Shown: positions 1 through 4,802 of the stretch, piece by piece
Numbering within the stretch: position 1 is the first letter of the stretch
How the letters are laid out: every line of letters starts with the position of its first letter
Assembly (NCBI GenBank): GCA_028705905.1
Contig: JAQWCP010000102.1
Coordinates: 1-6,244, forward strand
Source: Oscillospiraceae bacterium
GTDB lineage: Bacteria; Bacillota; Clostridia; Oscillospirales; Oscillospiraceae
DNA length: 6,244 nucleotides
Reading direction: 5' to 3'
Notes under the pieces: generated by a model
Database searches by the model: none
Told to the model about the DNA's origin: nothing
The model's input: only the letters and a program-made list of their open reading frames with translations
Translations under genes and position numbers: made by a program

Positions 1-157
1 CACAAACTATATGTTTCTGACGCCCTTTCTCTCTACATTGCTTGGATTCTTGATCATATTAGAAGTCCCAGATCTATCCACCATCACCGGAGGTCTGATT
101 ATTCTGTGCGGCTTAGCCCTTTTCCGTTTGGGAGAAAAAGCAACCACTCAAAAATAA
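1..157 (+). CDS. C-terminal end of a DMT/EamA-family membrane transporter (partial)
   Basis: This reading frame enters from the left edge (first full codon at 2) and stops at TAA 155-157, giving the last 51 residues of a protein. It reads as a hydrophobic segment with the pattern NYMFLTPFLSTLLGFLIILE, a short polar turn (VPDLST), a second hydrophobic segment starting TGGLIILCGLALF, then a basic/polar tail (RLGEKATTQK). That order, a loop holding an acidic residue and a proline, then a Gly-Gly start to the last helix, is the typical end of EamA-domain proteins of the drug/metabolite transporter superfamily, which usually have ten transmembrane helices and move small metabolites. The substrate cannot be inferred. 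The gene is followed 18 nt later by a strong hairpin, so it ends its transcription unit. The family call rests on a short tail only. Confidence 0.7.
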   Translation, partial: TNYMFLTPFLSTLLGFLIILEVPDLSTITGGLIILCGLALFRLGEKATTQK

Positions 158-175
158 AATCAAAGCACATCATTT

Positions 176-222
176 CAAACCAAAGGCAGAGACAAATGAT
201 CATTGTCTCTGCCTTTGGTTTG
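176..222 (+). terminator. Rho-independent terminator hairpin after the DMT transporter gene
   Basis: There is a perfect 20-bp inverted repeat: 176-195 pairs with 203-222 around a 7-nt loop (196-202). The core arm is GGCAGAGACAA and its mate is TTGTCTCTGCC. The right arm ends in GGTTTG and is followed by GCGTTTC, so the U-tract is weak and interrupted. The left arm begins in an A-rich context. It lies 18 bp after the transporter stop codon, the expected place for a terminator. Confidence 0.8.
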
Positions 223-232
223 CGTTTCATGC

Positions 233-355
233 CATAAGCCAAACACCAAGCGGTTGACAGACATAACCGAATTTCGTATCACTGCGGGGAAAATTTATCT
301 ATCACCGATGATCGATTGTTTTGATGGATTACCGGTAAGTTGGACAATGGGGACT
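233..355 (+). pseudogene. Remnant of an IS3-family (IS150-like) transposase, catalytic domain fragment
   Basis: In the frame running through 203-706, only the part from about 233 to 355 resembles a known protein. PNTKRLTDITEF, then AGKIYLSPMIDCFDGLPVSW and TMGT, match the start of the rve/integrase domain of IS3-family OrfB proteins, where the usual text is close to PNEKWLTDITEF...VYLSPIIDCFDG...SWSIGT. The first catalytic Asp (TDIT, codon 260-262) is present. The second Asp (HSDRGxQY block) and the catalytic Glu are absent, and the N-terminal part with OrfA is missing. A conserved Trp before LTDIT is Arg (CGG). Similarity stops abruptly at about 355, where GGGGACTGTACC begins. No intact terminal inverted repeats are visible. 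It is dead on arrival as a transposase; the rest of the open frame (356-706) is not convincing coding sequence. Confidence 0.75.
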
Positions 356-542
356 GTACCAGTAAAACATCCGCCCCCCTTCTGTTGCCGCTTGCACCTT
401 TGTCCGCATTCCGCTTGTACCGCATTTTCTGTATCCAGCATGGCGCTGAACACGGTGGCTCCCTCTTTGATATGCTCTCTTGTACTTCTCCAAAGCAATT
501 TGCGCCATCTGAACCGCTTAATGGGAAAGAAAGGTGGTTTCA
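356..542. other. Intergenic stretch of unknown origin between the IS remnant and the promoter
   Basis: No intact gene is seen here. The stretch opens with GGGGACTGTACC (349-360), a type of motif that I associate with REP-like repeats in Clostridia. On the minus strand, two overlapping frames each read as plausible protein for part of the way: one gives MAQIALEKYKRAYQ (about 506-465), and another gives EGATVFSAMLDTENAVQ (about 461-411). Together they look like one short protein sequence broken by a frameshift, but I recognise no family. The plus-strand frame across it is Cys/Leu-rich and looks like a shadow. Confidence 0.3.
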
Positions 543-571
543 TTGACAAGGCAACCTTGGCTTACTATAAT
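543..571 (+). promoter_or_regulatory. Perfect consensus sigma-A promoter for the DUF1538-PII operon
   Basis: The -35 box TTGACA (543-548) and the -10 box TATAAT (566-571) both match the consensus six out of six, with the optimal 17-bp spacer. A second TATAAT overlaps at 571-576. Initiation would be expected near 578-583. No gene lies between it and the DUF1538 gene at 801, so it most likely drives 801-3075 through a leader of about 220 nt. Such a strong promoter usually needs a repressor or leader control to be modulated. Confidence 0.8.
547..559. promoter_or_regulatory. Dyad inside the promoter spacer, candidate operator
   Basis: CAAGG-CAA-CCTTG is a perfect inverted repeat of 5-bp arms around 3 nt. 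It overlaps the end of the -35 box and fills much of the spacer between the -35 and -10 boxes. A dimeric regulator bound here would block or reshape polymerase binding. MerR-family operators sit in spacers, but those promoters usually have 19-20 bp spacers and this one has 17, so a simple repressor is more likely. Short dyads occur by chance, so this is only a candidate. Confidence 0.3.
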
Positions 572-679
572 ATAATGAATATATTAAATTTTCGTTGCAG
601 TGGAGTCAGCGGAGAATCATGGTTCGCTGGTGAGGTCAATCAATGTTATACTTATATGCAATGGGTCATGTTGGTTTTA

Positions 680-699
680 TTGCCGGAGATGGCCGGTAA
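680..699 (+). promoter_or_regulatory. Small stem-loop in the operon leader, possible attenuator or regulatory element
   Basis: TTGCCGG (680-686) and CCGGTAA (693-699) can form a 7-bp stem with one G-U pair around the 6-nt loop AGATGG, followed by ATTTTAG. It lies about 100 nt into the transcribed leader. The stem is GC-rich but short and the U-tract is interrupted, so it is at best a weak attenuator. No known riboswitch class was recognised in 578-771. Confidence 0.2.
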
Positions 700-771
700 A
701 TTTTAGAGGACAGGCAAGGCGTTTGATCCATAAGTTGATTTGAATAAAAAACGATACTGAGGAGGTATAGT

Positions 772-804
772 ATGCGAAAAACAAGGAGTGCTTTGAAAAA
801 ATGA
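772..804 (+). CDS. Putative 10-residue leader peptide overlapping the DUF1538 start
   Basis: A very good ribosome binding site, GAGGAGGT (759-766), stands 5 nt before ATG 772 and opens a 10-codon frame, MRKTRSALKK, that stops at TGA 802-804. The stop overlaps the DUF1538 start codon in an ATGA arrangement. The frame is not that of the DUF1538 gene, so it is not an alternative start. The upstream site is at least as strong as the DUF1538 site (AAGGAGTG, 783-790), which lies inside this frame. Translation of the small frame would therefore feed ribosomes onto the DUF1538 start by termination-reinitiation. The peptide is short and basic (five Lys/Arg in ten). It may act only through its translation, or it may be fortuitous. 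Confidence 0.4.
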   Translation: MRKTRSALKK

Positions 805-2441
805 AAACATTGCGGACAATAAAAGAAACCTTTTTGTCCTCATTACCTTTAGCCGCAATTATGATCATCATGTGCGTGTTTGTCGCACCGATGGAAGATC
901 CGTTCAATTATATAAAATTAACGATTGGATACCTCTCTGTTGTCATTGGACAATCGCTTTTTATGGTGGGGCTCGACGAGAGCATCTTGCCCATTGGAAA
1001 AATGGTGGGCAACTCATTGATTAGGTTGAAAAAAAGTGCCTTTATTGTTGCATTTGGGTTGATATTCGGTTTGGTCGCAACAGTGGCCGAGCCGGCACTC
1101 GCAGTGCTATCAAGACAAACACACATGATCCTAGGCATCATTGACCAAACTGCTTTTATTTGGATTGCGGGTATGGGAACCGGCATATGCGTGGGGTTTG
1201 CGCTGTATAGAGTTTTGAAGGATTTGAATATCAAGATCGTCTTCGGCGCGCTGTATGTTTTTGTGTTCCTCACTGTGATTTTCGTTCCAAACGAATTCCT
1301 CGCCCTCGCATTTGATGCCAGCGGAGCAACAACCGGAGATGTCTCGGTGCCTTTTATATTGGCGCTTGGAATGGGCGTCTCTGCCACTATGTCAAGACAT
1401 AAAACAAACGATGATATTTTTGGCATTATTGGTATTGCGTCGGTTGGCCCAATATTGGCTGTCTTTCTGTATGGAATTATCTTAAAGATCGTTCATGGTG
1501 GAACGATCCCCCCTGCTGGCTCTTACAATCCGGAAACAGCGGAAACGCTGGGCAGAATTATTGCGTCTAACCTTGGGGACGTGGCGCTTGCCATTCTCCC
1601 AATTTTAATTGCGTTCCTCCCTTTTCAATTTCTACTCGTCAAGCTTTCTAGGCGGGAGCTCACAAAATTATTGTTTGGGACGATTCCCGTTTATATTGGC
1701 TTGCTTATTTTCTTGTCTGGCATTGATTACGGGTTTGCGTTCTCGGCAAAATATATCGGCGAAGTCTTCTTTGAGGTGTCCCGTCCTGACTGGTACAAAT
1801 GGTTGCTTCTTCCTGTCGGCTTTATCTTAGGTATGGCAATCACATTGTCGGAGCCAGCCGTCACGGTGTTGGGAGACCAAGTAGAAGAAGTCACAAACGG
1901 TCACATCAGAAAGCAGACCATACGTATGACGCTTGGCATCGGCATTGGTTTTGCTACCCTGCTTTGTATGCTGAAGATCCTTACGCAAATTAACATTTTA
2001 TATTTCTTGTTGATACTTTACGCCATCGCAATGATTCTGATCAAATTTACATCAAAACTATTTGTGGGGTTGGCGTTTGATTCAGGTGGTGTTACTGGTG
2101 GTGCATTGACATCTGCCTTTTTAACGCCATTGACACTCGGCGTCGCACAAGCAGTTGCCAACACGGCCGGCTCAAATGAACAATCTGTCTTAACCAACGG
2201 CTTTGGTATCATTGCCTTCATATCGGTAACCCCTTTAATTGCTGTGCAAGTCTTGGGTATTTTGTATGGAATCAGTTTGAAAAAGGTGCACAGGGCATCG
2301 CAAGAGGAAGAACTTACAGAGCTACAAAGCCTGTCTTCCCTGGATAGTCAAATAGAAACAAAGATGATGGATTATAAGGTCGAACGCGGGGAAGATGCGC
2401 AGAGCGTGCCCGCTGAGGAGGTGTTGGAAAATGAGCAGTGA
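801..2441 (+). CDS. DUF1538 integral membrane protein, internally duplicated, probable PII-linked transporter or channel
   Basis: This 546-residue polytopic membrane protein is recognised as DUF1538 family. Its molecular function is not established to my knowledge. It consists of two homologous halves, about residues 10-240 and 262-495. Matching blocks are TVAEPALAVL (E97) and TLSEPAVTVL (E351), then LAFDASGATTGD (D172) and LAFDSGGVTGGA (D427). The Glu-to-Asp distances are 75 and 76 residues and the repeat period is about 255. Each half ends in a related helix, FGIIGIASVGPILAV and FGIIAFISVTPLIAV. Acidic and Gly-rich breaks within hydrophobic stretches are what ion- or substrate-binding sites in transporters look like. 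The last 50 residues are hydrophilic and acidic and are likely cytoplasmic. The start at ATG 801 has AAGGAGTG at 783-790 (10-nt spacing). The 3' end overlaps the next gene by 11 bp. Cotranscription with two PII genes suggests that PII proteins gate it, as GlnK gates AmtB; this is inference. Confidence 0.85.
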   Translation: MKTLRTIKETFLSSLPLAAIMIIMCVFVAPMEDPFNYIKLTIGYLSVVIGQSLFMVGLDESILPIGKMVGNSLIRLKKSAFIVAFGLIFGLVATVAEPALAVLSRQTHMILGIIDQTAFIWIAGMGTGICVGFALYRVLKDLNIKIVFGALYVFVFLTVIFVPNEFLALAFDASGATTGDVSVPFILALGMGVSATMSRHKTNDDIFGIIGIASVGPILAVFLYGIILKIVHGGTIPPAGSYNPETAETLGRIIASNLGDVALAILPILIAFLPFQFLLVKLSRRELTKLLFGTIPVYIGLLIFLSGIDYGFAFSAKYIGEVFFEVSRPDWYKWLLLPVGFILGMAITLSEPAVTVLGDQVEEVTNGHIRKQTIRMTLGIGIGFATLLCMLKILTQINILYFLLILYAIAMILIKFTSKLFVGLAFDSGGVTGGALTSAFLTPLTLGVAQAVANTAGSNEQSVLTNGFGIIAFISVTPLIAVQVLGILYGISLKKVHRASQEEELTELQSLSSLDSQIETKMMDYKVERGEDAQSVPAEEVLENEQ

Positions 2442-2751
2442 TGGGAACAGTCCTATCGTGTTTCTCACATTGATTGCAGGAAGAAAGCGGAAAGATTCCT
2501 TGCTAACGCTCCTGTCGGATATGGGTGCGCGGGTTACAAACACGATATATGGGAAAAGTTCCGTTCGGGCAAACTCCTCTTTTATGGAGGTATTTGGTTT
2601 CGTCCCGGAAGAAAATAAGATTATTATAACCTGCCTTCTTCCCCGGGAAAAAGCCAATATGGTCTTGGAAATGCTTGTGAAAAAATTTCATTTTGATAAG
2701 CCGAATACAGGAATTGCCTTTACGGTAGCCGTTGAATGCATATCATTCTAG
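2431..2751 (+). CDS. Atypical PII-family signalling protein, first paralogue
   Basis: This 106-residue cytosolic protein has the ferredoxin-like beta-alpha-beta layout of PII. The first strand is PIVFLTLIAG (8-17), helix 1 is KRKDSLLTLLSDMGA (19-33), a T-loop region covers about 36-60, the third strand is NKIIITCLLP (62-71), helix 2 is EKANMVLEMLVKKF (73-86), and a B-loop/C-terminal strand NTGIAFTVAVE (92-102) follows. The NTGIAF block is typical of PII relatives. The classical GlnB/GlnK T-loop signature around uridylylated Tyr51 (YRGAEY) is missing and the T-loop is short, so uridylylation of the classical kind is unlikely. PII proteins form trimers and usually bind ATP/ADP and a small effector at subunit clefts. 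The start is set at ATG 2431, not the upstream in-frame ATG 2395: AGGAGGTG (2416-2423) lies 7 nt before it. It overlaps the DUF1538 gene by 11 bp, implying translational coupling. Confidence 0.8.
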   Translation: MSSDGNSPIVFLTLIAGRKRKDSLLTLLSDMGARVTNTIYGKSSVRANSSFMEVFGFVPEENKIIITCLLPREKANMVLEMLVKKFHFDKPNTGIAFTVAVECISF

Positions 2752-2753
2752 AT

Positions 2754-2758
2754 GGAGG
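2754..2758 (+). promoter_or_regulatory. Ribosome binding site that sets the start of the second PII gene
   Basis: GGAGG at 2754-2758 lies 8 nt before ATG 2767. The other in-frame candidate, ATG 2752, directly follows the previous gene's stop codon (TAG 2749-2751) and has no purine-rich site upstream. The start at 2767 is therefore preferred. Confidence 0.75.
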
Positions 2759-2766
2759 ATAAGGAT

Positions 2767-3075
2767 ATGGAGCACACAAAAGCACTTTTTATCGTGGTAA
2801 ACGCCGGGTTCGCCGAGAGAATTGTGGAAATTGCACGCTCGGAAGGCGCGGGCGGAGCAACAATCATAAATGCACGAGGCGAGGGATTGAATGTGGAGAA
2901 AATTATGGGGATCACTGTTGATTCTGAGAAGGAGATGGTCCTCAGCCTGGTGGATGGTAATACAGCCGCCAAAATAATGTCTGCTGTGAAGGATAAAGCG
3001 GGCATATGTACTCCAGCCCATGGAATATGTTTTATGCTGCCGGTAGAACAAATGATAGGATCAAACCAGCAATAA
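2767..3075 (+). CDS. Atypical PII-family signalling protein, second paralogue
   Basis: This 102-residue cytosolic protein is a second, clearly different member of the PII superfamily. Strand 1 is ALFIVVNAGF (6-15), helix 1 is AERIVEIARSEGA (16-28), then GGATIINARGEG (29-40), strand 3 is EKEMVLSLVD (54-63), helix 2 is NTAAKIMSAVKDKAG (65-79), and the end strand is HGICFMLPVEQMIG (85-98). The G-A-x-x-G-A-T-I-I-x-x-R-G-x-G pattern and the GIxFxLPV ending are seen in PII-like proteins of Clostridia. The T-loop is short and lacks the YRGAEY signature. It follows its paralogue by 15 bp. The two PII proteins share little beyond fold, so they may sense different effectors or form mixed trimers; this is inference. 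Start chosen by the GGAGG at 2754-2758. It is the last gene of the operon. Confidence 0.8.
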   Translation: MEHTKALFIVVNAGFAERIVEIARSEGAGGATIINARGEGLNVEKIMGITVDSEKEMVLSLVDGNTAAKIMSAVKDKAGICTPAHGICFMLPVEQMIGSNQQ

Positions 3076-3182
3076 AGGGTTTGCAATTGTAGAATGATTG
3101 CCATCAACGGTTGAGATGCGCAACCATATCAGTTTAGCACACCATTTTTGATGATCCGAATGCACATGATTGAAAAAACGGA

Positions 3183-3232
3183 TCTAACAGACAGCGCCAG
3201 CCATTTTTATTTGGCTGGCGCTGTCTGTTAGA
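3183..3232. terminator. Shared hairpin terminator between the PII operon and the convergent cupin gene
   Basis: There is a perfect 21-bp inverted repeat: 3183-3203 pairs with 3212-3232 around the loop TTTTTATT. The arm centre is CAGCGCCAGCCA and its mate is TGGCTGGCGCTG. Read on the minus strand, the stem is followed by ATCCGTTTTTT, a usable U-tract, so it best serves the cupin gene, whose stop codon (3228-3230) lies within the stem. On the plus strand there is no U-run after it, so it may terminate the PII operon less efficiently or protect its 3' end. Confidence 0.8.
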
Positions 3233-3560
3233 ACACCACGGTCAAAAGCATTTTAAAACGTTCTAACCCATAGACCGCATGAGGCGTTTGCGCTGGCATG
3301 ACAATCGTTTCACCTTGATTGAGAATGTGTTCGATGCCAGCGATGGTAACCTTCCCGCAGCCTTCCAGTACCGTTACCATTGCGTCGCCTCCAGATTCGT
3401 GTGTGCTGATTTCCTCCCCTTTCTCAAACGCAAACAGAGTCAGGCTGACATGCTCATTTTGTGACAAAGTCTTGCTGACCACCTGACCATCTTGGTATTG
3501 CACTTCGTTTGATAACTGGAGTGCTTCTCCCTTCTTAATATTTTTCATTTTATTTCCCAT
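3228..3560 (-). CDS. Small single-domain cupin protein
   Basis: This 110-residue protein has one conserved beta-barrel cupin domain (cupin_2 type) over residues about 36-110. Motif 1 is KGEEISTHESGGDAMVTVLEG (47-67); the usual HxH pair is reduced to one His (H54), with Ser at the second place, though E55 and D59 are near. Motif 2 is GETIVMPAQTPHAV (83-96) with P89 and H94. Metal binding may thus be weaker or use other ligands. Small cupins of this sort include sugar isomerase-like, sensor-like and stress-related proteins, so no reaction can be assigned. The start codon (CAT at 3558-3560 on the plus strand) has AGGGAGGT 6 nt upstream; Met5 is a weaker alternative. It is a monocistronic gene convergent with the PII operon and divergent from the ABC exporter. 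Confidence 0.8.
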   Translation of the reverse strand: MGNKMKNIKKGEALQLSNEVQYQDGQVVSKTLSQNEHVSLTLFAFEKGEEISTHESGGDAMVTVLEGCGKVTIAGIEHILNQGETIVMPAQTPHAVYGLERFKMLLTVVF

Positions 3561-3607
3561 ATGAATACCTCCCTAAAATACCGGCAATATCCTTTATACA
3601 CATCTTA

Positions 3608-3636
3608 ATCTTACCATCATTTTTAGACCTATTCAA
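3608..3636 (-). promoter_or_regulatory. Candidate promoter of the cupin gene
   Basis: On the minus strand TTGAAT (plus 3631-3636) and TAAGAT (plus 3608-3613) are separated by 17 bp. Each box matches consensus four out of six. A second TAAGAT lies at 3602-3607. This gives a leader of roughly 40 nt to the cupin start. It is a weak match in an AT-rich region. Confidence 0.3.
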
Positions 3637-3670
3637 CCAACAAATGTAGCTCCATCATGAGTCAATATCA

Positions 3671-3691
3671 TAAAGGTCAAAGCTACCTTTA
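3671..3691. repeat. Inverted repeat between the divergent cupin and ABC genes, possible operator
   Basis: TAAAGGT (3671-3677) and ACCTTTA (3685-3691) are perfect 7-bp arms with a 7-nt spacer (CAAAGCT). The centre-to-centre distance of 14 bp is unusual for a simple dimer site but not excluded. It lies between the two candidate promoters of the divergent genes. No regulator gene is present nearby. Confidence 0.3.
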
Positions 3692-3738
3692 CTTTCTTTC
3701 ATTCAATTTTTGATTTCAATAAAAGTTGGAAAAGTCCA

Positions 3739-3767
3739 TTGCTATTTTTCTTCTGGCGCAGTAAAAT
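3739..3767 (+). promoter_or_regulatory. Candidate promoter of the ABC exporter operon
   Basis: TTGCTA (3739-3744, four of six) and TAAAAT (3762-3767, five of six) are spaced by 17 bp. The start point would be near 3774, leaving a leader of about 108 nt before ATG 3882. Other AT-rich combinations exist in the region, so the assignment is tentative. Confidence 0.4.
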
Positions 3768-3847
3768 AAAGCATCATCGATATAGTGGAATACAACCAAT
3801 CTCTCGACCCGTTCCAACAGAAAAATCAATTCCCTAAAGTATAAAAC

Positions 3848-3859
3848 GGTTTAAAAACC
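3848..3859. promoter_or_regulatory. Short palindrome just before the ABC ATPase start
   Basis: GGTTT-AA-AAACC is a perfect 5-2-5 palindrome lying 22 nt before ATG 3882 in the predicted leader. It could be a regulator site or part of an mRNA structure near the ribosome binding site. At this length it could be chance. Confidence 0.2.
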
Positions 3860-3881
3860 ATCTGAAAAGAGTGATGACCAT

Positions 3882-4802
3882 ATGAAAGCAATCTTAGCAG
3901 AAAACCTATCCAAGACTTATCCAAAGGGCAAGAAAGCGGTAGAAGGCCTTCATCTCTCCATCGAGCCCGGCGAAGTATTTGGTTTTTTAGGGCCAAACGG
4001 CGCCGGCAAAACGACCACTGTCAAATTGCTAAACGGTATCCTTTCACCAACCACCGGAAGTTGTAGAATATTTGACATAGACCCTTTTCAACACCCTGAA
4101 TCAGCGCACCAAATTTCCGGTGTTGTCACAGAACATGCACAAATGTACGACCATCTGACGGGACTGCAAAATCTCGTGTTTTATGGAACCGTGTTCGGCG
4201 TCAACACCAAAGAGAGTGAGCTGCGCGCCAACCAGCTTTTGGAAACATTTGGACTTGCCGACTCCGCAAATCAAAGGCTGGCAACTTATTCCACTGGCAT
4301 GCGCCAGCGGCTTTCCTTGGCGCGTGCAATGCTACATCGTCCCAAAATTCTGTTTTTAGATGAACCGACCTCCGGCCTGGACCCTGAAAGCACTCAGCAT
4401 GTCAACAGTATGATCCAGCGTCTGGCAAAAAACGAAGGCATTACTGTTTTTTTATGTACCCATCAACTGCGTTACGCCCAGGAAATCTGTAGCTCTTATG
4501 GGTTAATTGATGATGGCACCGTGTTTGCAACCGGCCAGCTTGGCACACTCCGTTCTTTGGTTTCTTCCGGTTTAACCGTGCGGATCGAGGCCGATCATTT
4601 CCCGAGTGATATCCCCCATAAAAAAACAGGGGAGCGGACGGTGGAAATCAACGTGCAGGATGAAAGCGAGATTCCATCCATCGTCCGGCACATTGTTGAA
4701 CAAGACGGCAGCGTCTATCATGTGTCGGCCCGTAGTTTATCATTGGAAGAGATTTACTTTTCCTTATTGGAAAGCCACAAAAGCAAGAAGGAGAATTTGT
4801 GA
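3882..4802 (+). CDS. ABC transporter ATP-binding protein, ABC-2 exporter type
   Basis: This 306-residue nucleotide-binding subunit powers the membrane protein encoded next. Walker A is GPNGAGKTT (37-45); the Q-loop region is VVTEHAQMYDHLTG (81-94); the ABC signature is YSTGMRQRLSLARAM (136-150), with STGM in place of SGGQ as is common in drug and Na+ exporter ATPases; Walker B is ILFLDEP (156-162) with a D-loop SGLD (164-167); the H-loop His is in CTHQL (194). The C-terminal 90 residues are an accessory domain typical of this subfamily (CcmA/NatA/BcrA-like). The substrate is unknown: ions, antibiotics, peptides and lipids are all handled by relatives. The start at ATG 3882 has only a moderate site, AGAGTGATG, at 3868-3876. 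The stop overlaps the permease start, so the two are co-translated. Confidence 0.9.
   Translation: MKAILAENLSKTYPKGKKAVEGLHLSIEPGEVFGFLGPNGAGKTTTVKLLNGILSPTTGSCRIFDIDPFQHPESAHQISGVVTEHAQMYDHLTGLQNLVFYGTVFGVNTKESELRANQLLETFGLADSANQRLATYSTGMRQRLSLARAMLHRPKILFLDEPTSGLDPESTQHVNSMIQRLAKNEGITVFLCTHQLRYAQEICSSYGLIDDGTVFATGQLGTLRSLVSSGLTVRIEADHFPSDIPHKKTGERTVEINVQDESEIPSIVRHIVEQDGSVYHVSARSLSLEEIYFSLLESHKSKKENL

Noticed and set aside
295..549. 84-residue minus-strand gene
   Set aside because: It is partly antisense to the transposase fragment, has no ribosome binding site, and appears to be part of a frame-shifted remnant at best.
203..706. One 167-residue plus-strand gene
   Set aside because: Only 233-355 matches a known protein (IS3 transposase). 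The start lies inside the terminator hairpin, there is no ribosome binding site, and the later part is Cys-rich, unlike any known protein, and crosses a consensus promoter.
677..907. 76-residue minus-strand gene
   Set aside because: It is antisense to the operon leader and the start of the DUF1538 gene, and shows no recognisable protein features.
908..1426. 172-residue minus-strand gene
   Set aside because: It is the complementary-strand shadow of the DUF1538 coding frame.
2395..2430. Upstream start of the first PII gene at ATG 2395
   Set aside because: The strong AGGAGGTG at 2416-2423 points to ATG 2431. The extra 12 residues lie within the DUF1538 coding end and are not PII-like.
2743..3107. 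Two minus-strand frames over the second PII gene
   Set aside because: They are antisense shadows. The plus strand encodes a recognisable PII protein with a good ribosome binding site.
3109..3125. GGTTG...CAACC stem after the PII operon as a terminator
   Set aside because: The arms are only 5 bp with a 7-nt loop and no U-tract. The 21-bp hairpin at 3183-3232 is the credible terminator.
176..3232. The three long hairpins as CRISPR repeats or one dispersed repeat family
   Set aside because: Their arm sequences are unrelated and each sits at the end of a gene, which fits ordinary terminators.
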